NCBI RefSeq assembly: GCF_002210105.1
Contig: NZ_AQQU01000005.1
Location: forward strand, 186,001-250,000
Source of the DNA: Oceanicola sp. 22II-s10i
GTDB taxonomy: Bacteria > Pseudomonadota > Alphaproteobacteria > Rhodobacterales > Rhodobacteraceae
Direction: 5' to 3'
Length of the DNA: 64,000 bases
Shown here: piece after piece, positions 8,789-17,167 of the stretch
Layout of the letters: each line of letters begins with the position of its first letter
How positions within the stretch are numbered: position 1 is the stretch's first letter
Notes under the pieces: model-generated
Databases searched by the model: none
Told to the model about the DNA's origin: nothing
What the model saw: only the letters and a program-made list of their open reading frames with translations
Position numbers and translations under genes: made by a program

Positions 8789-9658
8789 ATGCTTGCCCTG
8801 CAACTCACGCTCACCGGCCTCCAGGCGGGCGCGCTCTATGCGCTCACCGCCGTCGGCTTCTCGCTGATCTTCGGCTCGACCCGCGTGTTCCATTTCGCGC
8901 ACGGCGCGACCTTCGCCCTTGCCGCGTATCTCTTCTACGCGGTCGAGGCGGCGGGCTACGGCTTCGTTCCGGGCCTTCTTGCAAGCTTCGCGGGGGCGAT
9001 CGCCTTCGGCCTCGCGATCGACTGGTTCATCTACCGCCCGATCCAGCGCGACGAAGGCTCGTTCTTCACGGTCTTCGTCGCCTCCTTCGGCATCGGGATC
9101 GTGGTGCAGAACCTGATCGGCATCTTCTTCGGCCGCAGCTTCGTCACCATCACCTCGCCCCTGTCGCGGGCGAGAGAGGTGCTCGACGGGGTCTATGTCG
9201 CGCCGCTTGCGGGCATCGCCTTTGTCGTGGCGCTGATCTGCCTTCTCGCGCTCGGGTTCTTCCTGCGCACGACGTTCACCGGCAAGGGCCTGCGTGCCCT
9301 GTCGGACGATCCGGAGCTGGTCCGCGTCTTCGGCCTGAACCCGCGCTACCTGTCGGCGGCGGCCTTCGCCATCGGCTCGGCGCTGGTGGTGCCGGCGGCT
9401 GTCTTCACCTCGATGTCGTCGGGGCTGAACCCGGCCATCGGCCACCATGTCATGCTGATCTCGCTCGCCGCGACCATCGTCGGCGGCATCGGGTCGATCC
9501 CCGGCACCATGATCGCAGCCTTCATCTTCGGCCTTGCGGAAAACCTGTCGCTGCTCTGGTTCGAGCCGCAATGGTCCGAGGCCGTCGTCTTTGCCATCCT
9601 CTTTGCCGCGATCATCGCCCGCCCCTCGGGCCTGATGGGCAAGAGCGCGGCACGCTGA
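8789..9658 (+). CDS. Liv-type ABC transporter permease (LivH)
   Basis: A 289-residue integral membrane protein with about eight hydrophobic segments. It has the typical LivH opening (QAGALYALTAVGFSLIFG) and the cytoplasmic loop near GLRALSDDPE that contacts the ATPase. It forms the membrane channel with the next gene's product. Twelve bases separate it from the LivM gene. Confidence 0.9.
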   Translation: MLALQLTLTGLQAGALYALTAVGFSLIFGSTRVFHFAHGATFALAAYLFYAVEAAGYGFVPGLLASFAGAIAFGLAIDWFIYRPIQRDEGSFFTVFVASFGIGIVVQNLIGIFFGRSFVTITSPLSRAREVLDGVYVAPLAGIAFVVALICLLALGFFLRTTFTGKGLRALSDDPELVRVFGLNPRYLSAAAFAIGSALVVPAAVFTSMSSGLNPAIGHHVMLISLAATIVGGIGSIPGTMIAAFIFGLAENLSLLWFEPQWSEAVVFAILFAAIIARPSGLMGKSAAR

Positions 9659-9669
9659 AGGAGGGCGGC

Positions 9670-10542
9670 ATGGAAAACTATCTCGCCAATCTCGGTGTCC
9701 TGATCTGCGTCTATTCGATCCTCGCGATCACGCTGAACTTCATCATGGGCTATGCGGGCATCTTCTCGCTCGCCCACGCGGTCTTCTTCGGCTTCGGCGC
9801 CTACACGGGCGGGTTCATTGCGCTGAACTACACCAGTTCGATGTTCGTGACCCTGCCTGCCGCGATGGTCGTGTCGGCGGTGCTTTCGCTGCTGCTGGCC
9901 ATTCCGACACTCAGGGTCCGGGGCGAATACTTCGTCGCCGCGTCGCTGGGGCTCCAGATCCTCGCCGTCACTCTTTTCACGGAGTGGAAGGGGTTCACCG
10001 GCGGGATCGGCGGGCTGGTCGGCATCCCCCCGGTGTCGCTCTTCGGGACCGAGATTTTCCGCCCGACGTCCTTCGTCATCGTCACCATCGTCGCCCTGAT
10101 CGTCACCATCGGGATCTTCCACCTGCTGGTGCATTCCAACTTCGGCCGGTCGCTGCGGGCGATCCGCGACAGTGAAAGCGCGGCTGCGGCGTTCGGGAAG
10201 AACGTGCCGGTCATCAAGACCGTCTCGCTCGCCATTTCGGCGGCACTGGCGGGGATGGTGGGCGCGCTCTACGCGAGCTACCTGGCGTTCATCAACGTCG
10301 AAAGCTTCATGCTCGACACCTCGGTGCTGATCATGGCGATGGTGATCATCGGCGGAACGGGCACGCAGCTTGGCCCCATCGTGGGCGCGATCGTGCTGCT
10401 CAGCCTGCCGTCCGCAATCACCTACCTGAACTTCCTGCCGCAGTCCGAGATCGGCGCGATCCAGCAGATCATCTACGGCGCGGGCATGACGCTGCTCATG
10501 CTGTTCCGCCCCGGCGGCATCGTGGGGAGCGGAGGGAAATGA
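9670..10542 (+). CDS. Liv-type ABC transporter permease (LivM)
   Basis: A 290-residue membrane protein with about eight or nine hydrophobic segments. It has the LivM signature GYAGIFSLAHAVFFGFGAY near the N-terminus and the ATPase-coupling loop RSLRAIRDSESAA. The start ATG 9670 follows GGAGGGCGGC. The open frame extends upstream to 9571, but that part overlaps livH out of phase and is not family-like. The stop overlaps the next ATG. Confidence 0.9.
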   Translation: MENYLANLGVLICVYSILAITLNFIMGYAGIFSLAHAVFFGFGAYTGGFIALNYTSSMFVTLPAAMVVSAVLSLLLAIPTLRVRGEYFVAASLGLQILAVTLFTEWKGFTGGIGGLVGIPPVSLFGTEIFRPTSFVIVTIVALIVTIGIFHLLVHSNFGRSLRAIRDSESAAAAFGKNVPVIKTVSLAISAALAGMVGALYASYLAFINVESFMLDTSVLIMAMVIIGGTGTQLGPIVGAIVLLSLPSAITYLNFLPQSEIGAIQQIIYGAGMTLLMLFRPGGIVGSGGK

Positions 10543-11321
10543 CCATGACCGAGACCCATACCCCCGAGGAAACCCACGAGGACAAGGAAGTCCTGATGGA
10601 GCTGGCCGGCCTCGGCCGCAGCTTCGGCGGCGTCAAGGCGGTCGACGACGTGTCGATGAAGCTGCGGGCCGGCATCGTGACGACGTTGGTCGGGCCGAAC
10701 GGCGCGGGCAAGACGACGCTCTTCAACCTCATCACCGGGCAGCTGGCCCGCGACACCGGCCACATCACGTGGCTGGGGCGGCGCATCGACAAGATCAGGC
10801 CGCACGAGGCGGCCCGGCTGGGCATGGTGCGGTCCTTTCAGGACCTGCGGCTGTTCGAGAAGATGACGGTGGAAGAGAACATCATGACGACCTTCGAACG
10901 GTCGCCCCTGCCCCGCATCACCACCCCCGCGAAGCGGGCCGAGCGGCGCGAGTTCATCGACCGCATTCTCGAACGCTGCGCCCTGACCGACAAGCGCAAC
11001 ACACGGGCCAGCGACCTGGCCTATGCCGAACGCAAGTTCCTGTCGCTGGCGCGGATCATCGCCGCGCAGGGGCGGCTGTGGCTGCTGGACGAACCCGCCT
11101 CGGGCCTCGATCCGCAAAGCTACAACCGCCTGCTTGGGATCATCCGCGAGGAGGTGCAGACCGGCGTGACCGTCTGCATCATCGAACACAACCTCGACAT
11201 CGTTATCGGCATCTCGGACCGGATCGCCTTTCTCGACCGGGGGAAACTGCTGGCCGACGACACGCCGCAGGTGGTGCTGAACGATCCGAAACTCGCCTCC
11301 ATCTATTTCGGAGAACGCTGA
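10539..11321 (+). CDS. Liv-type ABC transporter ATP-binding protein (LivG)
   Basis: A 260-residue ATPase. The Walker A motif is GPNGAGKTT (52-60) and Walker B is LLDEPASGLD (182-191). The signature segment reads LAYAERKFLSLARI (160-173) in place of the common LSGGQ. Such divergence is normal in LivG proteins. About 20 hydrophilic residues precede the domain. ATG 10539 overlaps the livM stop, and an in-frame ATG at 10545 is an alternative. Confidence 0.9.
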   Translation: MTMTETHTPEETHEDKEVLMELAGLGRSFGGVKAVDDVSMKLRAGIVTTLVGPNGAGKTTLFNLITGQLARDTGHITWLGRRIDKIRPHEAARLGMVRSFQDLRLFEKMTVEENIMTTFERSPLPRITTPAKRAERREFIDRILERCALTDKRNTRASDLAYAERKFLSLARIIAAQGRLWLLDEPASGLDPQSYNRLLGIIREEVQTGVTVCIIEHNLDIVIGISDRIAFLDRGKLLADDTPQVVLNDPKLASIYFGER

Positions 11322-12004
11322 TGGCCGAGACGCTTATCGAGGTGCAGGGCCTGCACGCGGGCTACAAGGGTCATGCGGTGATCGAGGACATCGACCTGTC
11401 GCTGAACCCCAACGAGGTGCTTTGCCTGATCGGGCACAATGGCGCGGGCAAGTCGACGCTGCTGAAGTGCATGTTCGGCCTGCTGCCCCGGATGCAGGGC
11501 AACGTGCGATATGGCGGCGGCCTGACGCATGAGCAGGTCGCGCTGGTGCCGGAGGGCAAGGGCGTCTTTCCAAGCCTGACGGTGGCCGAGAACTTTGACC
11601 TCGGGCTCGACGCCGCGAAGATCAAGGGCGCAGAACGCGCGGCGCGGGTCGACTGGGTGCTGGGGGTCCTGCCCCAGATCCGCGAGTTCCTGCACCGCCG
11701 CGCGGGCACGCTGTCGGGCGGACAGGCACAGATGGTGTCGATCGGGCGGGCGCTGCTGAAACGGCCCCGCGTGCTGATCATGGACGAGCCGTCCATCGGG
11801 CTGGCGCCGAAGCTGTTCCAGGACCTGCTGGGCCCGATCCGTGCGCTGCAGCAGGCCGAGGGGCTGACGATCCTGCTGGTGGAACAGAACGTCCGCGAGG
11901 CGCTGAAGGTGTCGGACCGGGTGGCGGTGATGAAACAGGGCCGGATGGTCTGGCACGGCACCCCGTCCGAATTGAGCAACGACCGGCTGATGGAGCTCTA
12001 CTGA
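11321..12004 (+). CDS. Liv-type ABC transporter ATP-binding protein (LivF)
   Basis: A 227-residue ATPase with Walker A GHNGAGKST (38-46), signature LSGGQAQM, and Walker B with D-loop MDEPSIGLAP. It completes a two-permease, two-ATPase importer. ATG 11321 shares a base with the preceding TGA (TGATG), and its own TGA shares a base with the next ATG. Translation therefore runs straight through transporter and catabolic genes. Confidence 0.9.
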   Translation: MAETLIEVQGLHAGYKGHAVIEDIDLSLNPNEVLCLIGHNGAGKSTLLKCMFGLLPRMQGNVRYGGGLTHEQVALVPEGKGVFPSLTVAENFDLGLDAAKIKGAERAARVDWVLGVLPQIREFLHRRAGTLSGGQAQMVSIGRALLKRPRVLIMDEPSIGLAPKLFQDLLGPIRALQQAEGLTILLVEQNVREALKVSDRVAVMKQGRMVWHGTPSELSNDRLMELY

Positions 12005-13605
12005 TGCCCGACACCCGACGTCCCGCCGCGCAGCCCCTCGGGGCCGTTCTGGCCGATCTCGCCCGCGACCACGGCGACCGTGATTTCATCGTCCAGCAGG
12101 ATGACACCCGGACCACCGTGGCCGAGACCGACGCGCTTGCGGGCCGGCTGGCCGCTTGGCTGGCGGACCGCGGGATCGGCCGCGGCGATCGGGTTGCCGT
12201 CTGGTTGCCGAACCACCCGGTCTGGATGGGTCTCTTCTTCGCCTGCGCCCGGCTCGGTGCGACGCTGGTGTCGGTCAATCCGCGATACCGGCAGGCCGAA
12301 CTTCAGCACCTGCTGTCGAAGTCCGGTGCCGCGATGCTGGTGTATCCCGGCCCCGACGGCCACACCGACTTTGCCGCCGAGATCGCGTCGCTTGACGCCG
12401 ACACGCTGCCCGACCTGAAAGCGCTGACCGTCTTCCTGCCGGGCGGCGCGGTTCCGGAGGCCATCGGCCCCTGGCCTGTCACGGAACTCGACCCCGCTGC
12501 CCTGCCCGACTCCGTGCCGGACATGCAGGCCGAACTGGACGACCCGGTGATCCTGTTCACCACCTCCGGCACCACCAGCGCGGCCAAGCTGGTCACGCAT
12601 ACCCATCGGACCATCCACGCCCACATGACCGGCAACGCGCCGTTCTTCGGCTTCGACGAGGGATCGGCCTATCTCGCCGTCCTGCCGTTCTGCGGCGTGT
12701 TCGGGCTGACTGCCTCGCTCATCACGCTATGGACGGGCGGCCGCGTGGTGACGATCGAGGCCTATTCCACAACCGCCGCCGCCGAGCTGATGCACCGCGA
12801 GCGGATCACCCACATGTTCGGCAGCGACGACATGTTCGTCCGCATCTGGCACCACGACCGCACGGCCTATGCCTCGGTACGTTACGGCGGCTTCGCGCGC
12901 TTCACGCCCGGCATCGAGAAGGATCTGGCCGACATGGCCCGCGCCGGTGTGCCGCTGCACGGGCTCTACGGCGCGTCCGAGGTCAACGCGCTCTTCTCCG
13001 GCCAGCCGGACAGCCTGCCCATCGAGGAGCGGTTGCTGGGCGGCGGCATCCCCGCCCACCCCGACGCGAAGATCCGCATCCGCGATCAGGAGAGCGGGAA
13101 GCTGCTGTCGGTGGGCGAGACCGGCATCCTCGAGGTTCTGGCCCCGACCAACGCCGTCGGATACTTCCGCAACCCCGAAGCGACGGCCAAGACCATAGAC
13201 GCGGAAGGATACGTCAGCACCTCGGACCTCTGCCGGATGCGCGAGGACGGCAGCTTCGTCTATGTCGGCCGCAACGGCGACGTGCTGCGGCTGTCGGGTT
13301 TCCTGACCGATCCGGCCGAGATCGAGGAAGCCATCGAGACCTGTCCGGGGGTCGAGAAGGCGCAGGTCGTCGGCGTCACCGAAAAGGGCCGAACCCGCCC
13401 CTTCGCCTTTGTCATCACCGACGGCCCCTTCGACGAAAAGGCGGCGATCGCCGATGTCGCGGGGCGGCTCGCGCATTACAAGGTGCCGCTGTCGATCGTC
13501 GAACTGGACGCCTTCCCGACGGTCGAAAGCGCCAATGGCCTGAAAATCCGCAAGGAAGTCCTCAAACGCCGCGCCCAGGAAGCGCTGGACCGGAGCGCGA
13601 CATGA
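12004..13605 (+). CDS. AMP-forming acyl-CoA synthetase
   Basis: A 533-residue adenylate-forming enzyme that would activate the imported acid with ATP and CoA. The phosphate loop FTTSGTTSAAKLV (about 180-192) replaces the usual TSGTTGxPKG but keeps the core. GLYGASEV (about 320) and a YVGRNGDVLRLSGF-type hinge follow. The C-terminal NGLKIRKEVL carries the catalytic lysine near residue 510-520. One-base overlaps on both sides tie it to the transporter and the MaoC gene. The substrate is not evident from the sequence. Confidence 0.9.
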   Translation: MPDTRRPAAQPLGAVLADLARDHGDRDFIVQQDDTRTTVAETDALAGRLAAWLADRGIGRGDRVAVWLPNHPVWMGLFFACARLGATLVSVNPRYRQAELQHLLSKSGAAMLVYPGPDGHTDFAAEIASLDADTLPDLKALTVFLPGGAVPEAIGPWPVTELDPAALPDSVPDMQAELDDPVILFTTSGTTSAAKLVTHTHRTIHAHMTGNAPFFGFDEGSAYLAVLPFCGVFGLTASLITLWTGGRVVTIEAYSTTAAAELMHRERITHMFGSDDMFVRIWHHDRTAYASVRYGGFARFTPGIEKDLADMARAGVPLHGLYGASEVNALFSGQPDSLPIEERLLGGGIPAHPDAKIRIRDQESGKLLSVGETGILEVLAPTNAVGYFRNPEATAKTIDAEGYVSTSDLCRMREDGSFVYVGRNGDVLRLSGFLTDPAEIEEAIETCPGVEKAQVVGVTEKGRTRPFAFVITDGPFDEKAAIADVAGRLAHYKVPLSIVELDAFPTVESANGLKIRKEVLKRRAQEALDRSAT

Positions 13606-14066
13606 CGAGTCTCTACTACGAGGATTTCGAGGAAGGTCAGGTCTTCGAGAGCAGCGGGCGAACGATCACCGAATCCGACCTGACCATTTTCTCGATGGTC
13701 TCGGGTGACTGGAACAAGGTCCACAACGACGCCGCCTATGCGGCAACCACGCCGTTCGGAGAGCGGATTGTCCACGGGCCGCTTGGCATCGCCATCTGCT
13801 TCGGCTTCATCCACGCCATGGGTATCTTCGACGACAGCGTGGTCGCGATGACCGGGATCGATGACTGGACTTTCGACAAGCCGATCGTCATCGGCACCAC
13901 GCTGCACCTGCGGATGACCATCACCGGCAAGTCAATGGGCCGTTCGGGACGCACCGGAAAACTGGGACGCAGGTTCGAGCTTCTGGACCAGGACGGCACC
14001 TGTTTCCAGAGCGGTCTATCGGATGTCCTCGTCCGCACGCGGGCCAGCTTGCCCGGCACGCAATGA
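13602..14066 (+). CDS. MaoC-family (hotdog) dehydratase
   Basis: A 154-residue single hotdog-fold protein. The segment DWNKVHNDAAYA followed by RIVHGPL holds the Asp/His pair of (R)-specific enoyl-CoA hydratases. It could hydrate or dehydrate a 3-hydroxyacyl-CoA with stereochemistry opposite to the crotonase-type enzyme at 6849. It is the last intact gene of the operon (ATGA overlap with the synthetase). Confidence 0.88.
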   Translation: MTSLYYEDFEEGQVFESSGRTITESDLTIFSMVSGDWNKVHNDAAYAATTPFGERIVHGPLGIAICFGFIHAMGIFDDSVVAMTGIDDWTFDKPIVIGTTLHLRMTITGKSMGRSGRTGKLGRRFELLDQDGTCFQSGLSDVLVRTRASLPGTQ

Positions 14067-14094
14067 AATCTGCGGTGGTCTGCACCGGCATCCC

Positions 14095-14253
14095 GGAAGC
14101 GCTGCCGGTGGTCATGACCCCCTTATCCCCGACATCCATCACGAACCCGACATCGGCGGGGTGAAGCTGGGCCTGCGTAACGCGCAGGCCCAGGCGATGA
14201 TCGACGAAATCCGCGCAGGCAGGGGCCCGTGCGCCCGCACCGCGCGCCCCTAA
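14095..14253 (+). pseudogene. Remnant of an ADP-forming acyl-CoA synthetase (ATP-grasp part)
   Basis: Reading ALPVVMTPLSP and then, after a one-base shift near 14130, PDIHHEPDIGGVKLGLRN matches the conserved PVVMKxxSPDIxHKxDxGGVxLGL segment of the ATP-grasp half of ADP-forming acetyl/acyl-CoA synthetases. Only about 40 residues survive. They are frameshifted and run out at TAA 14251. It abuts the stop of the convergent ABC ATPase gene. It suggests that the operon once had, or was inserted next to, a second CoA ligase. Confidence 0.65.
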
Positions 14254-15320
14254 AGAACGACCATTCCGGCCGGATCGAATTCCAGGAAGACACGGGCGCC
14301 GACATCGTGAAGGTCGGAAGGCAGCGCGCTGACCCTTAGGCTCTGCCGCGCGCCCTCGGGCCGCACGACGTAATCCCAGTTCTCGCCCAGATAGGACCGC
14401 TCCTCGATCACGGAAGGCACCACGGGGCGTCCCTGCACGGCCTGTGAGGGCTCGGCGATCAGCCGGAGGAGCTGCGGCCGGACCGAGAATTCCATTTCCC
14501 CCTCGCGATTGCCCACCTCGGCGGAGAAATACTTCGCATCGACCTTGTAGCCGCCGAAATCGAGCCCGCCGTTGACGCGGGTGGCGCCCACGAGGTTGGT
14601 CCGCCCTATGAAACCCGCCACGAAACGGCTGCGGGGATGGTTGTAGAGGTCGAAGGGCGTGTCCACCTGCTCGATCCTTCCGTTGTTCATCACCGCGATC
14701 CGGTCCGAGGCGACCATTGCCTCGCCCTGGTCATGGGTGACGTAGACCGTGGTGATGCCGAATTCGTCGTGCAGGCGGCGGATTTCGAAGCGCATCTCCT
14801 CGCGGAGGTTGGCGTCGAGGTTCGACAGCGGCTCGTCGAGCAGCAACACACCCGGACGGACGACGATGGCGCGGGCCAGCGCCACGCGCTGCTGCTGGCC
14901 GCCCGACAGTTCCGCGGGATAGCGGTCGGCGAGGTGGTCCATGCGGGTGATGCGAAGGATATCCTTCACCTGCCGGTCGATCTCGGGTTTCGACAGCTTC
15001 CTCAGCTTCAGCCCGAAGCCCACGTTCTGCGCCACCGTCATGTTCGGCCAGATCGCGTAGGACTGGAAGATCATCGACATGTCGCGCCGTTCCGGCGGCA
15101 GCGATGTCTGGGCCGAGGACAGCACCCGGTCGCCCATCGAGATCGTGCCGCCTGTCGGGCGGATGAAACCGGCGATCATCCGCAGCGTGGTGGTCTTGCC
15201 GCAGCCCGACGGACCGAGCAGCGAGACGAACTCTCCCTCTTCGATGCTCAGGTCGATCTGGTCGACGGCCACGGCCTCGCCGTAGTGCTTGGAGATGCCG
15301 CGCAGGTCCAGCTTGCTCAT
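14250..15320 (-). CDS. ABC transporter ATP-binding protein (FbpC/PotA type)
   Basis: A 356-residue ATPase. Walker A GPSGCGKTT lies near residue 40, the Q-loop is FQSYAIWPNMTV, the signature LSGGQQQRVALARA, and Walker B and D-loop LLLDEPLSNLDA. A C-terminal TOBE-type domain follows (about 240-356). The frame is open far upstream, but ATG 15320 starts the family homology and sits in an ATGA overlap with the permease stop, so translation is coupled. Transporters of this class take up iron(III), polyamines, thiamine or phosphonates. The ligand is not clear here. Confidence 0.92.
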   Translation of the reverse strand: MSKLDLRGISKHYGEAVAVDQIDLSIEEGEFVSLLGPSGCGKTTTLRMIAGFIRPTGGTISMGDRVLSSAQTSLPPERRDMSMIFQSYAIWPNMTVAQNVGFGLKLRKLSKPEIDRQVKDILRITRMDHLADRYPAELSGGQQQRVALARAIVVRPGVLLLDEPLSNLDANLREEMRFEIRRLHDEFGITTVYVTHDQGEAMVASDRIAVMNNGRIEQVDTPFDLYNHPRSRFVAGFIGRTNLVGATRVNGGLDFGGYKVDAKYFSAEVGNREGEMEFSVRPQLLRLIAEPSQAVQGRPVVPSVIEERSYLGENWDYVVRPEGARQSLRVSALPSDLHDVGARVFLEFDPAGMVVL

Positions 15321-17062
15321 CGGGGTGTCCTCATCATGAAGTCGCGTCCGACCAGCTTGAAGCCCAGCCAGACAAAGAAGGTGGTGGTGACCAGGATGAT
15401 GCAGCCGATGGCCGCGACCGCCTCGAAGCGGCCTTCCTCGGTCATGTCGAAGATCAGCACGGACATCACGCGGGTGTTCGGGCCGACCAGGAAGATCGCT
15501 GCCGACAGCTCGCGCGTGGCCGGGATGAAGACCAGCAGGAAGCCCGCGAAGAGCGTCTTCTTCAGCAGCGGGGCCACGACATGGCGGATCGCGGTGAAGC
15601 GTCCGCCGCCGAGCACGCGGACCGCCTCTTCCATCTCCGGGTTGATCGAGCGCATCCCCGCCGCCGCCGTGCCGTAGGAGATCGGCAGGAAGCGGGCCAT
15701 GAAGGCGACGACGATGATCGCGGCCGTGCCGTAGAGGCCGAGCGGCGGGGGGGCGTAGGCCGCGTAGAAGCCGATGGCGAGGACAATCCCCGGAATGACG
15801 AAGGGCGCCATGCAGAGGAAGGCGAGCACGCTCGCGAACGGGATCAGGTTGCGGGTGACGATATAGGCCACGCAGAGCGCGAGGCCGAGCGCGCCGAAGG
15901 CCGCGAGCCCGGCGAACAGGAAGGAGTTGACGATCGCTTCCTGTGTCAGCTTGGAGACGAACAGGACGTCGTAATAGTTCTGCAGCGTCAGGTTGGACGC
16001 GTTCAGCCCCTTGCCCCACGCCTCGGAGAACGAGGCCACGACCATCGTGTAGCCCGGCAGGTACATCGCCAGCAGGCCGACGAAGCCGCACCATGCCAGC
16101 AGCACCCATTTCCATGCACCGATATCCAGTTCGCGCCGTTCGCCGCCCTTGCCGGTCTGGGTGACGAAGCCCTTGCGGTTCAGCAGCAGGCGCTGGACCC
16201 AGATCAGCGAGACGGTGATGAGAAGCAGCGGCATCGAATAGGCGGCGGCCACCTCCATGCGGAAGGGATAGCCGAAGAACTGGAAGAGCTGCGTCGTGAC
16301 CACATTGATCCGCGCCGGGATGCCAAGGATCGCGGGCACGCCGAAGAGCGCGATGGATTCGAGAAAAACGATGATGATCCCGCCCAGGATCGACGGCCAG
16401 ACCAGCGGCAGCGTGATCTTGAGCGAGGTGTACCAGGTGGGCGAGCCGAGGATCGCGGCGGCTTCCTCCATCTCGGTCGAGATCATGTCGAGCCCGGCCT
16501 TGGTGAAGAGGAAGATGAACGGGAACGCGTTCAGCGCGATCATCAGGACCATGCCGAAGAAGGAATAGATGTTGAACAGCGGCGTCTCCGAGCCGGTCAG
16601 CCACTGCCAGCCCTCGTTCAGCCAGCCGGAGTTCGGGCCGGCGATCAGGATCCATCCGATCGACGTCAGGTAGGGCGGCAGGATGAAGGCACCGAGGACG
16701 GAGGCCCAAGCGAACCACTTGGCGGGCATGTTGGTGCGCGACACCGCCCAGGCCATCGGCACGGCAAAGACAACGCACAGCGCGGCGGTGCACAGCCCCA
16801 GCAGGCAGGAATTGATCAGCGCCTCGAGATAGCGCCAGCGACCATAGGCCTCGACATAGTTCTGCAGCGTGAAGGCGCCGGTCGACGGGTCCTCGAAGCT
16901 GACTTTCAGCAGGAAGCCGATCGGCCAGATCACGAGGACGCAGAGGATCGCGATCAGCAGGATCCACAACAGGTTGATCGGTTCGAGATTGCGGAACCGG
17001 CGCAGCCAGCCGTCGGGCTGTTGGCCCGCCTCGGCGGCGTAGTCAGAGGCTTGGTCGGTCAT
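15317..17062 (-). CDS. ABC transporter permease with two fused permease domains (FbpB type)
   Basis: A 581-residue membrane protein with about twelve hydrophobic segments. It carries two EAA-type ATPase-coupling loops, EEAAAILGSPTWYT near residue 205 and EEAVRVLGGG near residue 480, so one chain supplies both halves of the channel. This fused form is typical of the iron/phosphonate-type importers whose ATPase follows it here. It lies between the binding-protein gene (105 bases upstream) and the ATPase gene (overlapping). Confidence 0.92.
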   Translation of the reverse strand: MTDQASDYAAEAGQQPDGWLRRFRNLEPINLLWILLIAILCVLVIWPIGFLLKVSFEDPSTGAFTLQNYVEAYGRWRYLEALINSCLLGLCTAALCVVFAVPMAWAVSRTNMPAKWFAWASVLGAFILPPYLTSIGWILIAGPNSGWLNEGWQWLTGSETPLFNIYSFFGMVLMIALNAFPFIFLFTKAGLDMISTEMEEAAAILGSPTWYTSLKITLPLVWPSILGGIIIVFLESIALFGVPAILGIPARINVVTTQLFQFFGYPFRMEVAAAYSMPLLLITVSLIWVQRLLLNRKGFVTQTGKGGERRELDIGAWKWVLLAWCGFVGLLAMYLPGYTMVVASFSEAWGKGLNASNLTLQNYYDVLFVSKLTQEAIVNSFLFAGLAAFGALGLALCVAYIVTRNLIPFASVLAFLCMAPFVIPGIVLAIGFYAAYAPPPLGLYGTAAIIVVAFMARFLPISYGTAAAGMRSINPEMEEAVRVLGGGRFTAIRHVVAPLLKKTLFAGFLLVFIPATRELSAAIFLVGPNTRVMSVLIFDMTEEGRFEAVAAIGCIILVTTTFFVWLGFKLVGRDFMMRTPR

Positions 17063-17085
17063 TGGGTCCTCGTGAAAATTGTGTG

Positions 17086-17120
17086 GCCCGCCGCCGCGGT
17101 CAGGTCACTGCGGCGGGCCG
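17086..17120 (-). promoter_or_regulatory. Stable hairpin between binding-protein and permease genes
   Basis: GGCCCGCCGC (17086-17095) and GCGGCGGGCC (17111-17120) are perfect 10-bp arms around a 15-base loop. A second GC-rich stem follows at about 17121-17150. There is no T-run. The position, just upstream of the permease start in an otherwise compact minus-strand unit, is unexpected for a terminator because the binding-protein gene lies on the same strand at lower coordinates. It would sit between the permease/ATPase and binding-protein transcripts and could stabilise mRNA ends. Confidence 0.4.
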
Positions 17121-17167
17121 GGCGGCGCGTTCGCCGGGCCGCCGGAGCGGCCCGCGGAGAGGAAGCG

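Noticed and set aside
14250-16967. A continuous 905-codon minus frame that would fuse the ABC ATPase to an upstream segment
   Set aside because: Upstream of ATG 15320 it is the permease gene read out of frame. The ATGA overlap explains the open frame.
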